DNA from: Arthrobacter sp. YN | GTDB taxonomy: Bacteria > Actinomycetota > Actinomycetes > Actinomycetales > Micrococcaceae | NCBI RefSeq assembly: GCF_002224285.1 | Contig: NZ_CP022436.1 | Coordinates: 2,914,001 to 2,978,000, forward strand | Reading direction: 5' to 3' | DNA length: 64,000 nt | Shown: piece after piece, positions 51,451-59,939 of the stretch | Layout of the letters: every line of letters begins with the position of its first letter | Position numbering within the stretch: the first letter of the stretch is position 1 | Notes under the pieces: model-generated | Database searches by the model: none | Told to the model about the DNA's origin: nothing | Seen by the model: the letters and a program-made list of their open reading frames with translations, nothing else | Program-made: the position numbers and the translations under genes

Positions 51451-51479
51451 ATCGTATCTGCTTCCGCGGGGGCGGCCAA
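51451..51479 (-). promoter_or_regulatory. Candidate thrS promoter (TTGGCC - 17 - TACGAT)
   Basis: Minus-strand TTGGCC (51474-51479) and TACGAT (51451-51456) are 17 bases apart in the dnaE2-thrS gap and fit actinobacterial TANNNT -10 boxes. No T-box-like element was recognised in the leader. Confidence 0.4.
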
Positions 51480-51512
51480 AGCAGCGCGCCGACGCCTGAA
51501 GCAGCCGGTTGT

Positions 51513-54500
51513 TCAGCTTCCCAAACCAGTGATGGCAAGGTTCCTGGAGATGCCATGAAGGGCGCCTCGATGGGTGTATTCATCCGGTGGATCGCCCCCG
51601 GGAGGCAGGAGCTCGGTAAAGGGCAAGGTTTCAGGCCGGCTCAGGTCCCAGGCTTTGGTGGCGCTGAGGCTGATCCCTTTGGGACCTGTCCGCCTGGTGG
51701 TTCCACGGATCAGCAGCAACCGGGTCCCAAACAGCAGAGGACCTGATTCTTCCTGGGCTTCATGGAAGAAGACTGAATCCACACAACCAGTGCCGTCATC
51801 GATGCTGATGAAGACCACGCGCCTGCCGCCGCGCATGGGCGGTGTCTGGGTTGCGATCCTTACCCCTGCCACCAGCACTTCTGTGCCGTTGCGAAGACCG
51901 AGCAGTTTATCTGCGGTAGTGACACCCAGCTTGTCCAACAAGGGCCGGTGGCTGTCCATGAGGTGCTCGCTGACATCGACGGCCATCAGGTCAAGCTCTG
52001 CCCTGACGTTGTCCACCATGGAGGGTTCGGGAAGTTCAGGCGCCAGGTTCCTCAGCTCAACATCACCCAGGGCAAAGGACAACTGCCCCTCCATCACGTC
52101 GGTGGCTTTTTTGCTGGGACTGTTTTGGAGTGCCTGCAGGTGTTGCACAAGGTCTGCCCGGTTGGCTTTCCCACCGGAATCTTGATGGAGGGAATCAAAT
52201 GCGCCAAGTTGGGCAAGCCGCTTGATGTTGGGCTTGCTCACCCTCGCACGGGCCCGCAGGTCTGCCAGGGAATCGTAGGGCTGGCCTGCCACGATCCTTT
52301 TCAGCTCAGCCCCTGACAACCCATAAATTCCTGTAAGGCTCAGGCGGATGCCAAGTTTGCCTTGATGGGGACCGTCCTGGATCTTTTCCACCCGGTATTC
52401 TGCATGGCTGCGGTTGATGTCCAAGGGGAGGATGGGGATGCCCAGCCTGCGTGCTTCGGCCACGAGGAGGCGCTTGGGATACATCCCGGGATCGTGTTCC
52501 CACAGCCCTGCCAGGAAGGCCTCGGGATGATGGGTCTTCAGCCAAGCCGACTGGTAGGTGGGCACGGCAAAGGCAGCACCGTGTGCTTTGCAAAAGCCAA
52601 AACTGCCGAAGGCTTTCAGGGTTCCCCAGACCTTGTCCACCACCTCTGGCGCGTAATTTTTGATCGCTTCCCGGCGGAAGTAGCTCTCCACTCCCGGCTC
52701 ATGTACTTCATCTCCCAGAGCCCTGCGGAATTCATCTGCCCTTGCCAGTCCGCATCCGGTCATGACATCAAACGTCTTCAGGATCTGCTCATGGAACACG
52801 GTAACCCCATGGGTTTCCTGCAACACCGGCTTAAGGTCCGCATGAGGATAGATCTCCGGAGCGAACCCGTGCCTGTGCTCAAGGAAGGGCCGCACCATAT
52901 CTGATTTCATGGGCCCGGGTCTGAAGAGCGAGATGTCGATGATGAGGTCGTTGAACTCCCGGGGCGCCATCTTTCCAATGAGCTCCCGCTGTCCCGGGGA
53001 TTCAATCTGGAAACAACCCAGTGTGTGGGTGCTGCGGATCAGCTCATAGGTGGGTTCGTCGTCGAAAGGAACAGCATTGAGATCGATCCTGCCATCGGCG
53101 GCGATATAGTCCGGACCTGTTCCACAAGGTTCCACAGGATGCCGCCCGGCGGCCACTACTTCAGCTTTGGAGGGATGAAGGCGAATGACTTCCCGGACAG
53201 CAAAAGCCATGGCACTTTGCATGCGCACGCCCAGGACATCGAGCTTGAGCATTCCCATGGGATCCATATCGTGTTTGTCGAACTGGCTCATGGGCAATCC
53301 CAACCCGCTGGGCTGTACAGGCGTGCGGTCCAGGAGGGTCGCATCTCCCAAAATCACTCCACACGGATGCATGGAAATATGCCGGGGCAGGCGGTCCAGC
53401 CTTTCGGTAAGGTCCACCAGGAGATCCAGCTGCTGGTTTTCTTCCAGGCCACCTTGCTCCACCCGACCTGCAAAGGAGCGTAGTTCCGGTTTCTCAACCA
53501 GTGCTTCACGGAATTTGCGGGCTGAAAATCTCCACAACTGTTTGGCAATTTCACCGATTTCGCCATCGTCCATTCCCAGCGCCAGGCCTGCGTCCCGGAC
53601 AGCTCCCCTTGCCCTGTATCCGTTCTGCATGCTCATGAGGGTGACGCGCTCGGCTCCGAAGCGGTCAAAAATCTTTCGATAGACGTTGTGCCTTTCTGCG
53701 CTTTCAACATCTAAATCAATGTCGGGCAGGGTGGACCGGCGGCCTGACAGGAATCGTTCAAAGATGAGGTCGTGGCGGATCGGGTCCACCTGGCTGATAT
53801 CGATCAGGTAGTTCACCAGGCTGGACGCACCGGATCCCCTCGCAGCAACCCTCACGCCCATATCAAGGATCATCCTGGATACCTCGGCAACGGTGAGGAA
53901 GTAGGGGGCAAAACCCAGCCGGGCGATGATGCCGAGTTCATGCTCCAACCGCGAGCGCAGCTGCTTTTCTGCTTCTCCTGAGATGCCCGGGAACCTTCTG
54001 GTGATGCCGGACTGGCAGCGCTGGGTGAGTTCCACCATGGGGTCGCAGTCGATGCCGATGATGGAGGCTTCGGGAACCACGGGTTTCTTCCACCCCATGT
54101 CCAGGATGGGGTGGATGCGGCATTTGTCGGCGAGCGCTTCGGTGTTGGTGAGCAGTTTGTGAAGGTCCGCTTTACCTTGCCCAGCCGCGGCCATGATTTC
54201 TTTGCCGAGTTGGTGCATGTGGTGTGCGTTTTTCAACCAGCCCTGGCCTGTTGGTTGGAGCATGGGCGCTGCCGAGAGTTCGGGGAGGGATTTGAGGGTG
54301 CGTGCTGAGTCAAGGACGTCCGCGGTGGCGGCACCGTCCTGGGCACAGTAGCGCACGGCGTTGCTGAGGACGGCTGGGATGTTGTATTCGAGTGCGAGCT
54401 TGAGCATGCGCACGGCGTGTGCGGTGCTGAGCGGTTCTCCAGGGGCGCTGAGGTGGGTGACTACTTCGGTGACGATGGTGCCCGGTGGCATGGCGTCGAT

Positions 54501-55013
54501 CCATTGTTTGAAGAGCGTTCTTGGCCGCAGGTATTTTCTGCCTCCCATGGCCTGTCCAACATCTGAGTCCGGTCCGATCATGACCGTCAGCACGGGTTTG
54601 AGGGTGTGGGGGTCCAGTGTCCTTGAGGCCAGCTCGCCGCGGGTGACTGCGGCGGGTACCGCTCCCCCGGCTTTTCCTGAGGTGCGCGCGTGGGCGTCGG
54701 AGATGAGGCGGCAGAGTGCCCGGTAGCCGGCGCCGTTGTTGTTGCCGTGGGCGAGGACGACGACGCGGCCCGCGACCTGGGTGCGGTGGTCGCCGTCGTC
54801 GTCGAAGACAGCCAGGTCCACCCCGACGATGGGATCGATGCCGGCGTCCATGCAGGCTTTGAGGTGTTTGATGGTGCCGTACAGGCCGTCGCGGTCTGTG
54901 CAGGCGAGAGCTGTTGCGCCGTCTGCTGCGGCTGCTTGGGCGAGTTCGTCGGGCCAGGAGACTCCATAGTGCGCGCTGAAGGCCGTGGAGACGTGCAAGT
55001 GGGTGAAGCTCAA
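51513..55013 (-). CDS. dnaE2: Error-prone DNA polymerase III alpha DnaE2 (1166 aa)
   Basis: DnaE2 does mutagenic translesion synthesis. The PHP domain opens FTHLHVSTAFSAHYGVSWPDEL, and the polymerase core has RGSGASSLVNYLIDIS, catalytic aspartates in LPDIDLDVES, then FRPGPMKSDMVRPFLEHRHG and a C-terminal OB region (VFISIDDGTGCVD). Length is on the high side of the family. The start is TTG, 4 bases after the DUF6504 gene, with a poor ribosome binding site, so it is likely coupled. An imuB gene, its usual partner, is not in the operon. Confidence 0.95.
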   Translation of the reverse strand: MSFTHLHVSTAFSAHYGVSWPDELAQAAAADGATALACTDRDGLYGTIKHLKACMDAGIDPIVGVDLAVFDDDGDHRTQVAGRVVVLAHGNNNGAGYRALCRLISDAHARTSGKAGGAVPAAVTRGELASRTLDPHTLKPVLTVMIGPDSDVGQAMGGRKYLRPRTLFKQWIDAMPPGTIVTEVVTHLSAPGEPLSTAHAVRMLKLALEYNIPAVLSNAVRYCAQDGAATADVLDSARTLKSLPELSAAPMLQPTGQGWLKNAHHMHQLGKEIMAAAGQGKADLHKLLTNTEALADKCRIHPILDMGWKKPVVPEASIIGIDCDPMVELTQRCQSGITRRFPGISGEAEKQLRSRLEHELGIIARLGFAPYFLTVAEVSRMILDMGVRVAARGSGASSLVNYLIDISQVDPIRHDLIFERFLSGRRSTLPDIDLDVESAERHNVYRKIFDRFGAERVTLMSMQNGYRARGAVRDAGLALGMDDGEIGEIAKQLWRFSARKFREALVEKPELRSFAGRVEQGGLEENQQLDLLVDLTERLDRLPRHISMHPCGVILGDATLLDRTPVQPSGLGLPMSQFDKHDMDPMGMLKLDVLGVRMQSAMAFAVREVIRLHPSKAEVVAAGRHPVEPCGTGPDYIAADGRIDLNAVPFDDEPTYELIRSTHTLGCFQIESPGQRELIGKMAPREFNDLIIDISLFRPGPMKSDMVRPFLEHRHGFAPEIYPHADLKPVLQETHGVTVFHEQILKTFDVMTGCGLARADEFRRALGDEVHEPGVESYFRREAIKNYAPEVVDKVWGTLKAFGSFGFCKAHGAAFAVPTYQSAWLKTHHPEAFLAGLWEHDPGMYPKRLLVAEARRLGIPILPLDINRSHAEYRVEKIQDGPHQGKLGIRLSLTGIYGLSGAELKRIVAGQPYDSLADLRARARVSKPNIKRLAQLGAFDSLHQDSGGKANRADLVQHLQALQNSPSKKATDVMEGQLSFALGDVELRNLAPELPEPSMVDNVRAELDLMAVDVSEHLMDSHRPLLDKLGVTTADKLLGLRNGTEVLVAGVRIATQTPPMRGGRRVVFISIDDGTGCVDSVFFHEAQEESGPLLFGTRLLLIRGTTRRTGPKGISLSATKAWDLSRPETLPFTELLPPGGDPPDEYTHRGALHGISRNLAITGLGS

Positions 55014-55017
55014 GGGT

Positions 55018-55362
55018 TCACGCTGCTTCGTCAGGTTCTACGGCCTGTACCGGCGCAGCGTCGTGGATGCGCAGGAGCCGCCATCGTCCGCTGCTGACAT
55101 GGCGGACAAGGTCAAGGGTGATGGTGTCCGCAGCCGGGGCATCTGCCTCTACGGGTTGGAGTTGAACGCGCCATATTTCGTGGTCCACAAGGCCTGCTCC
55201 GGTTCCTATGGGGGCGCGGCTTTCTTCCAGCCACCATTGGCGTCGCTCGTACCACCGGACGGGGTCATTGGAGACTGAGTAGTGCGTCCCTTTCCAGTGG
55301 ACGGTGCGTGGCTGGCCTGTTTCCGTGCAGCCGACCTCAACGGACTCGCTGAACAGCCCCAT
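55018..55362 (-). CDS. DUF6504-family protein, first gene of the dnaE2 operon (114 aa)
   Basis: This small soluble protein has conserved-looking segments HWKGTHYSVSNDPVRWYERRQWWLEE and HEIWRVQL and LVRHVSSGRWRLLRIHD. I recall this family (DUF6504) between imuB and dnaE2 in actinobacteria, where it is presumed to join the ImuB/DnaE2 mutasome. Its function is unknown. The ATG has AGGTGAGGAT just upstream, and an SOS-box-like palindrome lies 32 bases before it. Here it leads the operon because imuB is missing. Confidence 0.82.
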   Translation of the reverse strand: MGLFSESVEVGCTETGQPRTVHWKGTHYSVSNDPVRWYERRQWWLEESRAPIGTGAGLVDHEIWRVQLQPVEADAPAADTITLDLVRHVSSGRWRLLRIHDAAPVQAVEPDEAA

Positions 55363-55393
55363 ATCCTCACCTCGCTTGCGCCGGATTTTTGCA

Positions 55394-55411
55394 TTCGAAT
55401 GTATGTTCGAA
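55394..55411. promoter_or_regulatory. LexA/SOS box of the DUF6504-dnaE2 operon
   Basis: TTCGAATGTATGTTCGAA has perfect TTCGAA arms 6 bases apart. On the minus strand it contains CGAACATACATTCG, one mismatch from the Gram-positive LexA consensus CGAACNNNNGTTCG. It lies 32 bases before the DUF6504 start, in the proper place for damage induction. Confidence 0.75.
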
Positions 55412-55444
55412 TAAATCCAGTTTACGCCGGGGTCAGGACAAAAC

Positions 55445-56500
55445 CTACTTCGAAGTTCCAGCCTTCTCCCTGGACCGCGCTACCCGCTTGCCTGCCTGCT
55501 TCAGCAGGGCATCACGCCAGGGCTGCATTCCCTGGGCGAGGGCTATGCTGCCCATCATTGACGATGCCAGGCGAAGTTGCTGGGTTCGCAGTATCCGCTT
55601 TCTGCCATAGGTGGCGAGTGCTGCATCCCTGGGCATTTCATTGAGGAGCTTGCCCAGGGTCACGGCATCGATCAACGCTTCGCAGGCGCCCCGGCCCAGG
55701 TTGGGTGTCATGGCGTGGGCGGCATCCCCGAGCAACACCACATTGCCCCGCGCATAACGCCCCAGGGGTGGCGTGGTCCAAATCCTTTGGGCCAGGGAGT
55801 TGTCCGGCGACGCCGAGGAAAGAACCTTCCCCACCGCAGGCGAGTAGTGGGCATACCGCCTCCGCGTCAGTTCAAGAGCCTGGGCAACGTCCACTTTCTC
55901 CGGGCCGAGGTCCGAACGGAAGGAGGCGTACCAGTTGGTTCCGCTGCCGGTGGGTGCCAATCCAAAAATCTCTCCGTGCCCCCAGTACTCGCCAATGTCT
56001 TCTGTGGACGGAGTTGCTGGAATGACTCCACGGACAGCGAGGAAGGGTGTGGGCTTGGCGGCGCTGCGCGATCCCCAGGAAGCCTGCCGGACCACACTGT
56101 TGACCCCATCCGCCCCCACAGTCAGCCATGCGTCGCCCGGGAGTCGGTCCACGCGCCCAGTTACCCGGCGGACGGCTTCCGGGACGGCAGAGTCCAGCAG
56201 CCTCAACAATTCCGGCCGGGACACCCCAAGGAGCCCATCCCCTTCCATGGAAAGCATGGGCTCACCTGAGGGGCTGCGGAGCGCTCCGGTCTTGATGATG
56301 GCCCCCCTGCTCCGGGCGGCTCCCAGAATCCCCAGCTCGGACAAGGCCTCCTGGGCTTCCCTCCACATGGCCAGGGTTGTTCCTACCGCGGGCAGTTCCG
56401 GACGTTGCTCGTACACCGTGACATCGAACCGGCCGGGGTCCAGCCGTGCTGCGAGCGCCAGTCCGGCAATGCCGCCGCCGATGATGTCCACTTTATCCAT
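55445..56500 (-). CDS. FAD-dependent aromatic-hydroxylase-type monooxygenase (351 aa)
   Basis: The Rossmann fingerprint is VDIIGGGIAGLALAARL and the second FAD motif is NVVLLGDAAHAMTPNLGRGACEALIDAV, as in p-hydroxybenzoate-hydroxylase-like flavoproteins. The substrate is unknown. I use ATG at 56500; a GTG at 56506 would add two residues. It is divergent from a TetR gene with a perfect palindrome between them, so it is probably the TetR target. Confidence 0.88.
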   Translation of the reverse strand: MDKVDIIGGGIAGLALAARLDPGRFDVTVYEQRPELPAVGTTLAMWREAQEALSELGILGAARSRGAIIKTGALRSPSGEPMLSMEGDGLLGVSRPELLRLLDSAVPEAVRRVTGRVDRLPGDAWLTVGADGVNSVVRQASWGSRSAAKPTPFLAVRGVIPATPSTEDIGEYWGHGEIFGLAPTGSGTNWYASFRSDLGPEKVDVAQALELTRRRYAHYSPAVGKVLSSASPDNSLAQRIWTTPPLGRYARGNVVLLGDAAHAMTPNLGRGACEALIDAVTLGKLLNEMPRDAALATYGRKRILRTQQLRLASSMMGSIALAQGMQPWRDALLKQAGKRVARSREKAGTSK

Positions 56501-56514
56501 GGCCACACTGTACT

Positions 56515-56528
56515 ACTACATTTGTAGT
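56515..56528. promoter_or_regulatory. Candidate TetR operator
   Basis: ACTACATTTGTAGT is a perfect 14-base palindrome lying 14 bases from the monooxygenase start and 30 bases from the TetR start. Such a site between a TetR gene and its divergent target is a typical operator. Confidence 0.65.
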
Positions 56529-56558
56529 GGCGATAGGGTTTGAGGCTAGACTTTCGCC

Positions 56559-57095
56559 ATGCCGGACCGCCGAACAGAACTTGCCGACGCCGCCCTCGCC
56601 GTCGTGGCGGCAAAAGGCCTCAAAGGACTTACCCATAGGGCTGTCGATGCCCAAGCCGGCGTGGCCCTCGGAACCACCTCGAACTACTTCCGCAGCCGCG
56701 CCGCACTGGTCAGTGCCGCCGTCGACCGCGTCGAAGAGCGGGACACCCTCCTGCTCCAGCAGGGCGGATGGGAGACGCCGACGTCGGTGGCGGCCTTGGC
56801 GGAACAACTCACCGGCGCCCTCATGGGACTGGCGCTGGAAAATGCAGACCTCACCCGTGCGAGATTCACTTTTGCCCTGGACCAGCCCGAGGTCGTTGCG
56901 GCCGGCCACGAGCGGATGCTCGCCGGGCTGACCCACATCCTGGGCTTTCTGAACGTGCCGGACGCCAGGGCACGGGCCGAGTCGGTAGCCGACTACGGCG
57001 ATGGCCTTGCCATGCACCTTCTGACCGCCCGCAAAGGCCAGGACATCGACAGGGCATCGGTGGCACGGAACATCCAGCGCCTGTTGGAAGGATGA
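56559..57095 (+). CDS. TetR/AcrR-family regulator (178 aa)
   Basis: The N-terminal HTH is visible as ELADAALAVVAAKGLKGLTHRAVDAQAGVALGTTSNYF, with the usual recognition helix ending SNYF. The C-terminal ligand domain is short and helical. Divergence from the flavoprotein monooxygenase suggests that it represses that gene and itself. The inducer is not known. Confidence 0.9.
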   Translation: MPDRRTELADAALAVVAAKGLKGLTHRAVDAQAGVALGTTSNYFRSRAALVSAAVDRVEERDTLLLQQGGWETPTSVAALAEQLTGALMGLALENADLTRARFTFALDQPEVVAAGHERMLAGLTHILGFLNVPDARARAESVADYGDGLAMHLLTARKGQDIDRASVARNIQRLLEG

Positions 57096-57141
57096 AAGTC
57101 AAGGGGTGGACGGCAGCGGGTCCACAGAGCAGGATTGTGGC

Positions 57142-57531
57142 ATGAGTACCAATGACGCACTCCTGAAGCAGGTCAACATCACGGCATCGGACGACAACCT
57201 GGTGGCAAGGTTTGAAATCGATGGGAACATACCAGGCTCCGGCGCTTACGTCGTGGGCCTTGTTGCTGCCAGTGAGGATTACTCCTCACAGCGCAGGCTC
57301 GGCATCGAATTCATGAACGGAGAGGCTATCTCCTTCTACTCCTTCAACCACTCCCTGAGCGCCGAGGAAAACTACGACATCAAGGGCGTAGAGCACTCCG
57401 GCAACGTCATCACCGGGAACTTCCCAATGTCGGCCATCCACGGGCTCAGCAAAGGCCATGTGATGACGGGCTTCAGCGAAGCGGACGGCCGCGACTTCCA
57501 GTCCGGGGTCCCGGTAACAGAAGCACTCTGA
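57142..57531 (+). CDS. Hypothetical protein of 129 aa, unrecognised
   Basis: The protein begins MSTNDALLKQVNITASDDNLVAR and looks like an all-beta domain: alternating hydrophobic stretches such as ARFEIDGNIPGSGAYVVGLVAAS and LGIEFMNGEAISFYSFNHS. It has no signal peptide, membrane helix, Cys or catalytic motif. CAGGA lies 8 bases before the ATG. It stands 46 bases after the TetR gene and converges on the SRAP gene. I do not recognise a family. Confidence 0.72.
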   Translation: MSTNDALLKQVNITASDDNLVARFEIDGNIPGSGAYVVGLVAASEDYSSQRRLGIEFMNGEAISFYSFNHSLSAEENYDIKGVEHSGNVITGNFPMSAIHGLSKGHVMTGFSEADGRDFQSGVPVTEAL

Positions 57532-57533
57532 CG

Positions 57534-58298
57534 TCAGAAGAGGCCTTCCACCGGCTCAATGAGCTCCGGTGAATTATTGCGGACATTCCCCACGGCACTG
57601 CCCACGGGATCCAACGTCCACCCGGAGGCAGCGTCGTGCGCCTTGGCACGGACCATCTCCACCAGTCCCGCAGCGTCCTTCTCCCGCGGATCCAACCAGG
57701 CTTCCATGGTCTCCGTGTCCATAGGGAGCGGAACCCGGTCATGGAGGGCAGTGAGCTCGTCAAACACCGAAGCACTGCGACGCGTCCGGGCAGACTCAGC
57801 GGTAGGGGTATCCGCCGTCAGGATGGACATGGACAGCAGCCAGCGCCCGGGATCGTCATCGGCCGCCGACTGGTCCCGCCACCACTCATACAAACCGGCA
57901 AAGACCAGGCCCTGGCCGTCTCCCGGGTGTACGTAATAGGGTTGCTTGTTCTTTCCCTCGCCCTTTTTCCACTCGTAGTAGCCATCGGCCGGAACTGCGC
58001 AACGCCGGGCAACAGCAGCCTTCTTGAAGGAAGGCTTCTCCAAGAGGGTCTCGCTGCGGGCATTGATCAACCGGGCGCCCCCCTTGGGATCCTTGGCCCA
58101 CGATGGCACCAGTCCCCACTTGGCAACATGGAGCTGCCGCTTCAGGTTGTCATCGACAAGCCGCTCCAACACGATTGGAACAGCATCGGTGGGTGCCACA
58201 TTCCACGACTTCTCAAGGGCGATCTCGTTCTCCAGCTCGGCGTCGAAATCGGCAAGCAGGTCCCCCACCGCACGGGCCATTACATAACGTCCACACAT
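57534..58298 (-). CDS. SRAP/HMCES-family abasic-site shielding protein (254 aa)
   Basis: The protein starts MCGRYVMARA, placing the conserved Cys2 that crosslinks abasic sites in ssDNA. WNVAPTDAVPIVL, LINARSETLLEKPSF, PADGYYEWKKGEG with the key Glu and LHDRVPLPM with the His follow in order. The family is called SOS response-associated peptidase (YedK in E. coli). ATG at 58298 is fixed because Met is removed to expose Cys2; the frame extends upstream to 58331 but that would hide it. No SOS box was seen upstream. Confidence 0.94.
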   Translation of the reverse strand: MCGRYVMARAVGDLLADFDAELENEIALEKSWNVAPTDAVPIVLERLVDDNLKRQLHVAKWGLVPSWAKDPKGGARLINARSETLLEKPSFKKAAVARRCAVPADGYYEWKKGEGKNKQPYYVHPGDGQGLVFAGLYEWWRDQSAADDDPGRWLLSMSILTADTPTAESARTRRSASVFDELTALHDRVPLPMDTETMEAWLDPREKDAAGLVEMVRAKAHDAASGWTLDPVGSAVGNVRNNSPELIEPVEGLF

Positions 58299-58447
58299 GC
58301 CAACAGTCTGCCCTCTCCTCCCACATCGCACCAGCGCACGCGTGTGACGTAACCCGGCTTCCCGGCCGCACGGGAATTATCAGGGGGCAGGTTACCGTTG
58401 ATAACGACGAATCATCCGTGCAAACCACCACTACCGAGGAGAGCTCT

Positions 58448-58708
58448 GTGGACTTCACTCCCGACTCCGGCACCATCACCATGTTCTCGACCACCTGGTG
58501 CGGTTACTGCAACCGCCTGAAGAAGCAGCTGGATGCCAAGGGCATCGGCTACACCGAGATCAACATCGAAGAAGTGGATGGCACTGCCGAACTCGTCGAG
58601 CAGCTCAACGGAGGCAACCGCACCGTCCCCACCGTCCTCTTCCCCGACGGAACCGCAGCAACCAACCCCTCCGCTTCCGAGGTTGAAAAGCGCCTGGTCG
58701 CCGCCTAA
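58448..58708 (+). CDS. Mycoredoxin (glutaredoxin-like, 86 aa)
   Basis: The redox motif CGYC is in ITMFSTTWCGYCNRLKKQL, and NGGNRTVPTVLFPDG carries the cis-Pro of the thioredoxin fold. Mycoredoxins reduce mycothiolated proteins. The start is GTG at 58448 with GAGGAGAG upstream; a GTG at 58418 would add ten Thr/Glu/Ser-rich residues. It lies upstream of a mycothiol-dependent dehydrogenase, which fits the chemistry. Confidence 0.9.
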   Translation: MDFTPDSGTITMFSTTWCGYCNRLKKQLDAKGIGYTEINIEEVDGTAELVEQLNGGNRTVPTVLFPDGTAATNPSASEVEKRLVAA

Positions 58709-58733
58709 CCGCTGGCTCTACGCGTAACCGCTC

Positions 58734-58808
58734 CAGGGCCCGCACGGAACAATCCACACGCTGTCTGCCACCTGTGATAGACAGATTGGGAATCCGTAGC
58801 GGGCCCTG
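58734..58808. repeat. 75-bp nested inverted repeat between mycoredoxin and mscR
   Basis: Outer arms CAGGGCCCGC and GCGGGCCCTG are perfect, continuing inward as ACGGA and TCCGT after a one-base bulge. A second pair, CTGTCT (58761-58766) and AGACAG (58779-58784), is nested, and CAATC/GATTG may pair between. It could be the mycoredoxin terminator, a structured leader of mscR or a dispersed intergenic repeat; the TATTTAAA run after it is only mildly T-rich. Confidence 0.8.
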
Positions 58809-58853
58809 CTGTATTTAAAGCCTGCTCTCCGCGAGCCCGAAAGGAACATCTCC

Positions 58854-59939
58854 ATGGTCCACGCAGTCAAAGGTGTCGTCGTCCGATCCAAAGGCGCACC
58901 CGCAACCCTGGAAACCATCCTGGTTCCCGAGCCCGGTCCCGGCGAAGCCCTGGTGGACATCCTCACCAGCGGCGTCTGCCACACCGACCTCCACTACAAA
59001 CTCGGTGGCATCAGCGACGACTTCCCGTTCCTGCTCGGCCACGAAGCCACCGGCGTAGTCAGCGCAGTAGGCCCCGACGTCACCGACGTAGCCCCCGGCG
59101 ACCGCGTGGTCCTCAACTGGCGGGCAGTCTGCGGCAACTGCCGGGCCTGCAACCGCGGCCAGGCCCAGTACTGCTTCAACACCCACAACGCCACCCAGAA
59201 AATGACCCTCGAAGACGGCACGGAACTCTCACCTGCCTTGGGCATCGGTGCGTTCATTGAAAAAACCCTGGTCGCTGCCGGCCAGTGCACCAAGGTAGAC
59301 CCCGACGCCGATGCCGCCGCCGTCGGGCTGCTCGGCTGCGGCGTCATGGCAGGTTTGGGCGCGGCACTGAACACCGGCGGCGTAAAGCGCGGCGACTCGG
59401 TTGCCGTCATTGGCTGCGGCGGAGTGGGCGTAGCAGCCATCGCCGGTGCCGCGCTCGCAGGCGCCACCACCATCATCGCCGTGGACATCGACGCGAAGAA
59501 GCTCGAGCGTGCCAAGGACCTCGGCGCAACCCACACCGTGGATTCCTCCAAGGGTGACCCCGTCGAAGAGATCCGTGCCCTGACAGGCGGCTTCGGCGCA
59601 GACGTGGTGATTGACGCCGTCGGCCGTCCTGAAACCTACAAGCAGGCCTTCTACGCCCGCGACCTCGCAGGAACAGTAGTCCTGGTAGGCGTCCCCACAC
59701 CGGAGATGACCCTGGAACTGCCGCTTCTGGACGTGTTCGGCCGCGGCGGATCACTCAAATCATCCTGGTACGGCGACTGCCTTCCTTCCCGGGACTTCCC
59801 CATGCTGGTGGACCTTTACAAGCAGGGCAAGCTGGACCTCGATGCCTTCGTCACCGAACGCATCACTATCGACCAGGTGGAAGAAGCATTCGACAAAATG
59901 CACCACGGCGCCGTCCTCCGATCGGTGGTTGAACTATGA
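58854..59939 (+). CDS. mscR: S-(hydroxymethyl)mycothiol dehydrogenase (361 aa)
   Basis: This zinc-dependent class III-type alcohol dehydrogenase oxidises the mycothiol-formaldehyde adduct (and can reduce S-nitrosomycothiol). The catalytic zinc site [13 protein letters not shown] and [11 protein letters not shown], the structural zinc Cys set [15 protein letters not shown], and the NAD fold [19 protein letters not shown] are visible. AAAGGAA precedes the ATG. It overlaps the next MBL gene by ATGA, as expected for a formaldehyde detoxification pair. Confidence 0.93.
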   Translation: MVHAVKGVVVRSKGAPATLETILVPEPGPGEALVDILTSGVCHTDLHYKLGGISDDFPFLLGHEATGVVSAVGPDVTDVAPGDRVVLNWRAVCGNCRACNRGQAQYCFNTHNATQKMTLEDGTELSPALGIGAFIEKTLVAAGQCTKVDPDADAAAVGLLGCGVMAGLGAALNTGGVKRGDSVAVIGCGGVGVAAIAGAALAGATTIIAVDIDAKKLERAKDLGATHTVDSSKGDPVEEIRALTGGFGADVVIDAVGRPETYKQAFYARDLAGTVVLVGVPTPEMTLELPLLDVFGRGGSLKSSWYGDCLPSRDFPMLVDLYKQGKLDLDAFVTERITIDQVEEAFDKMHHGAVLRSVVEL

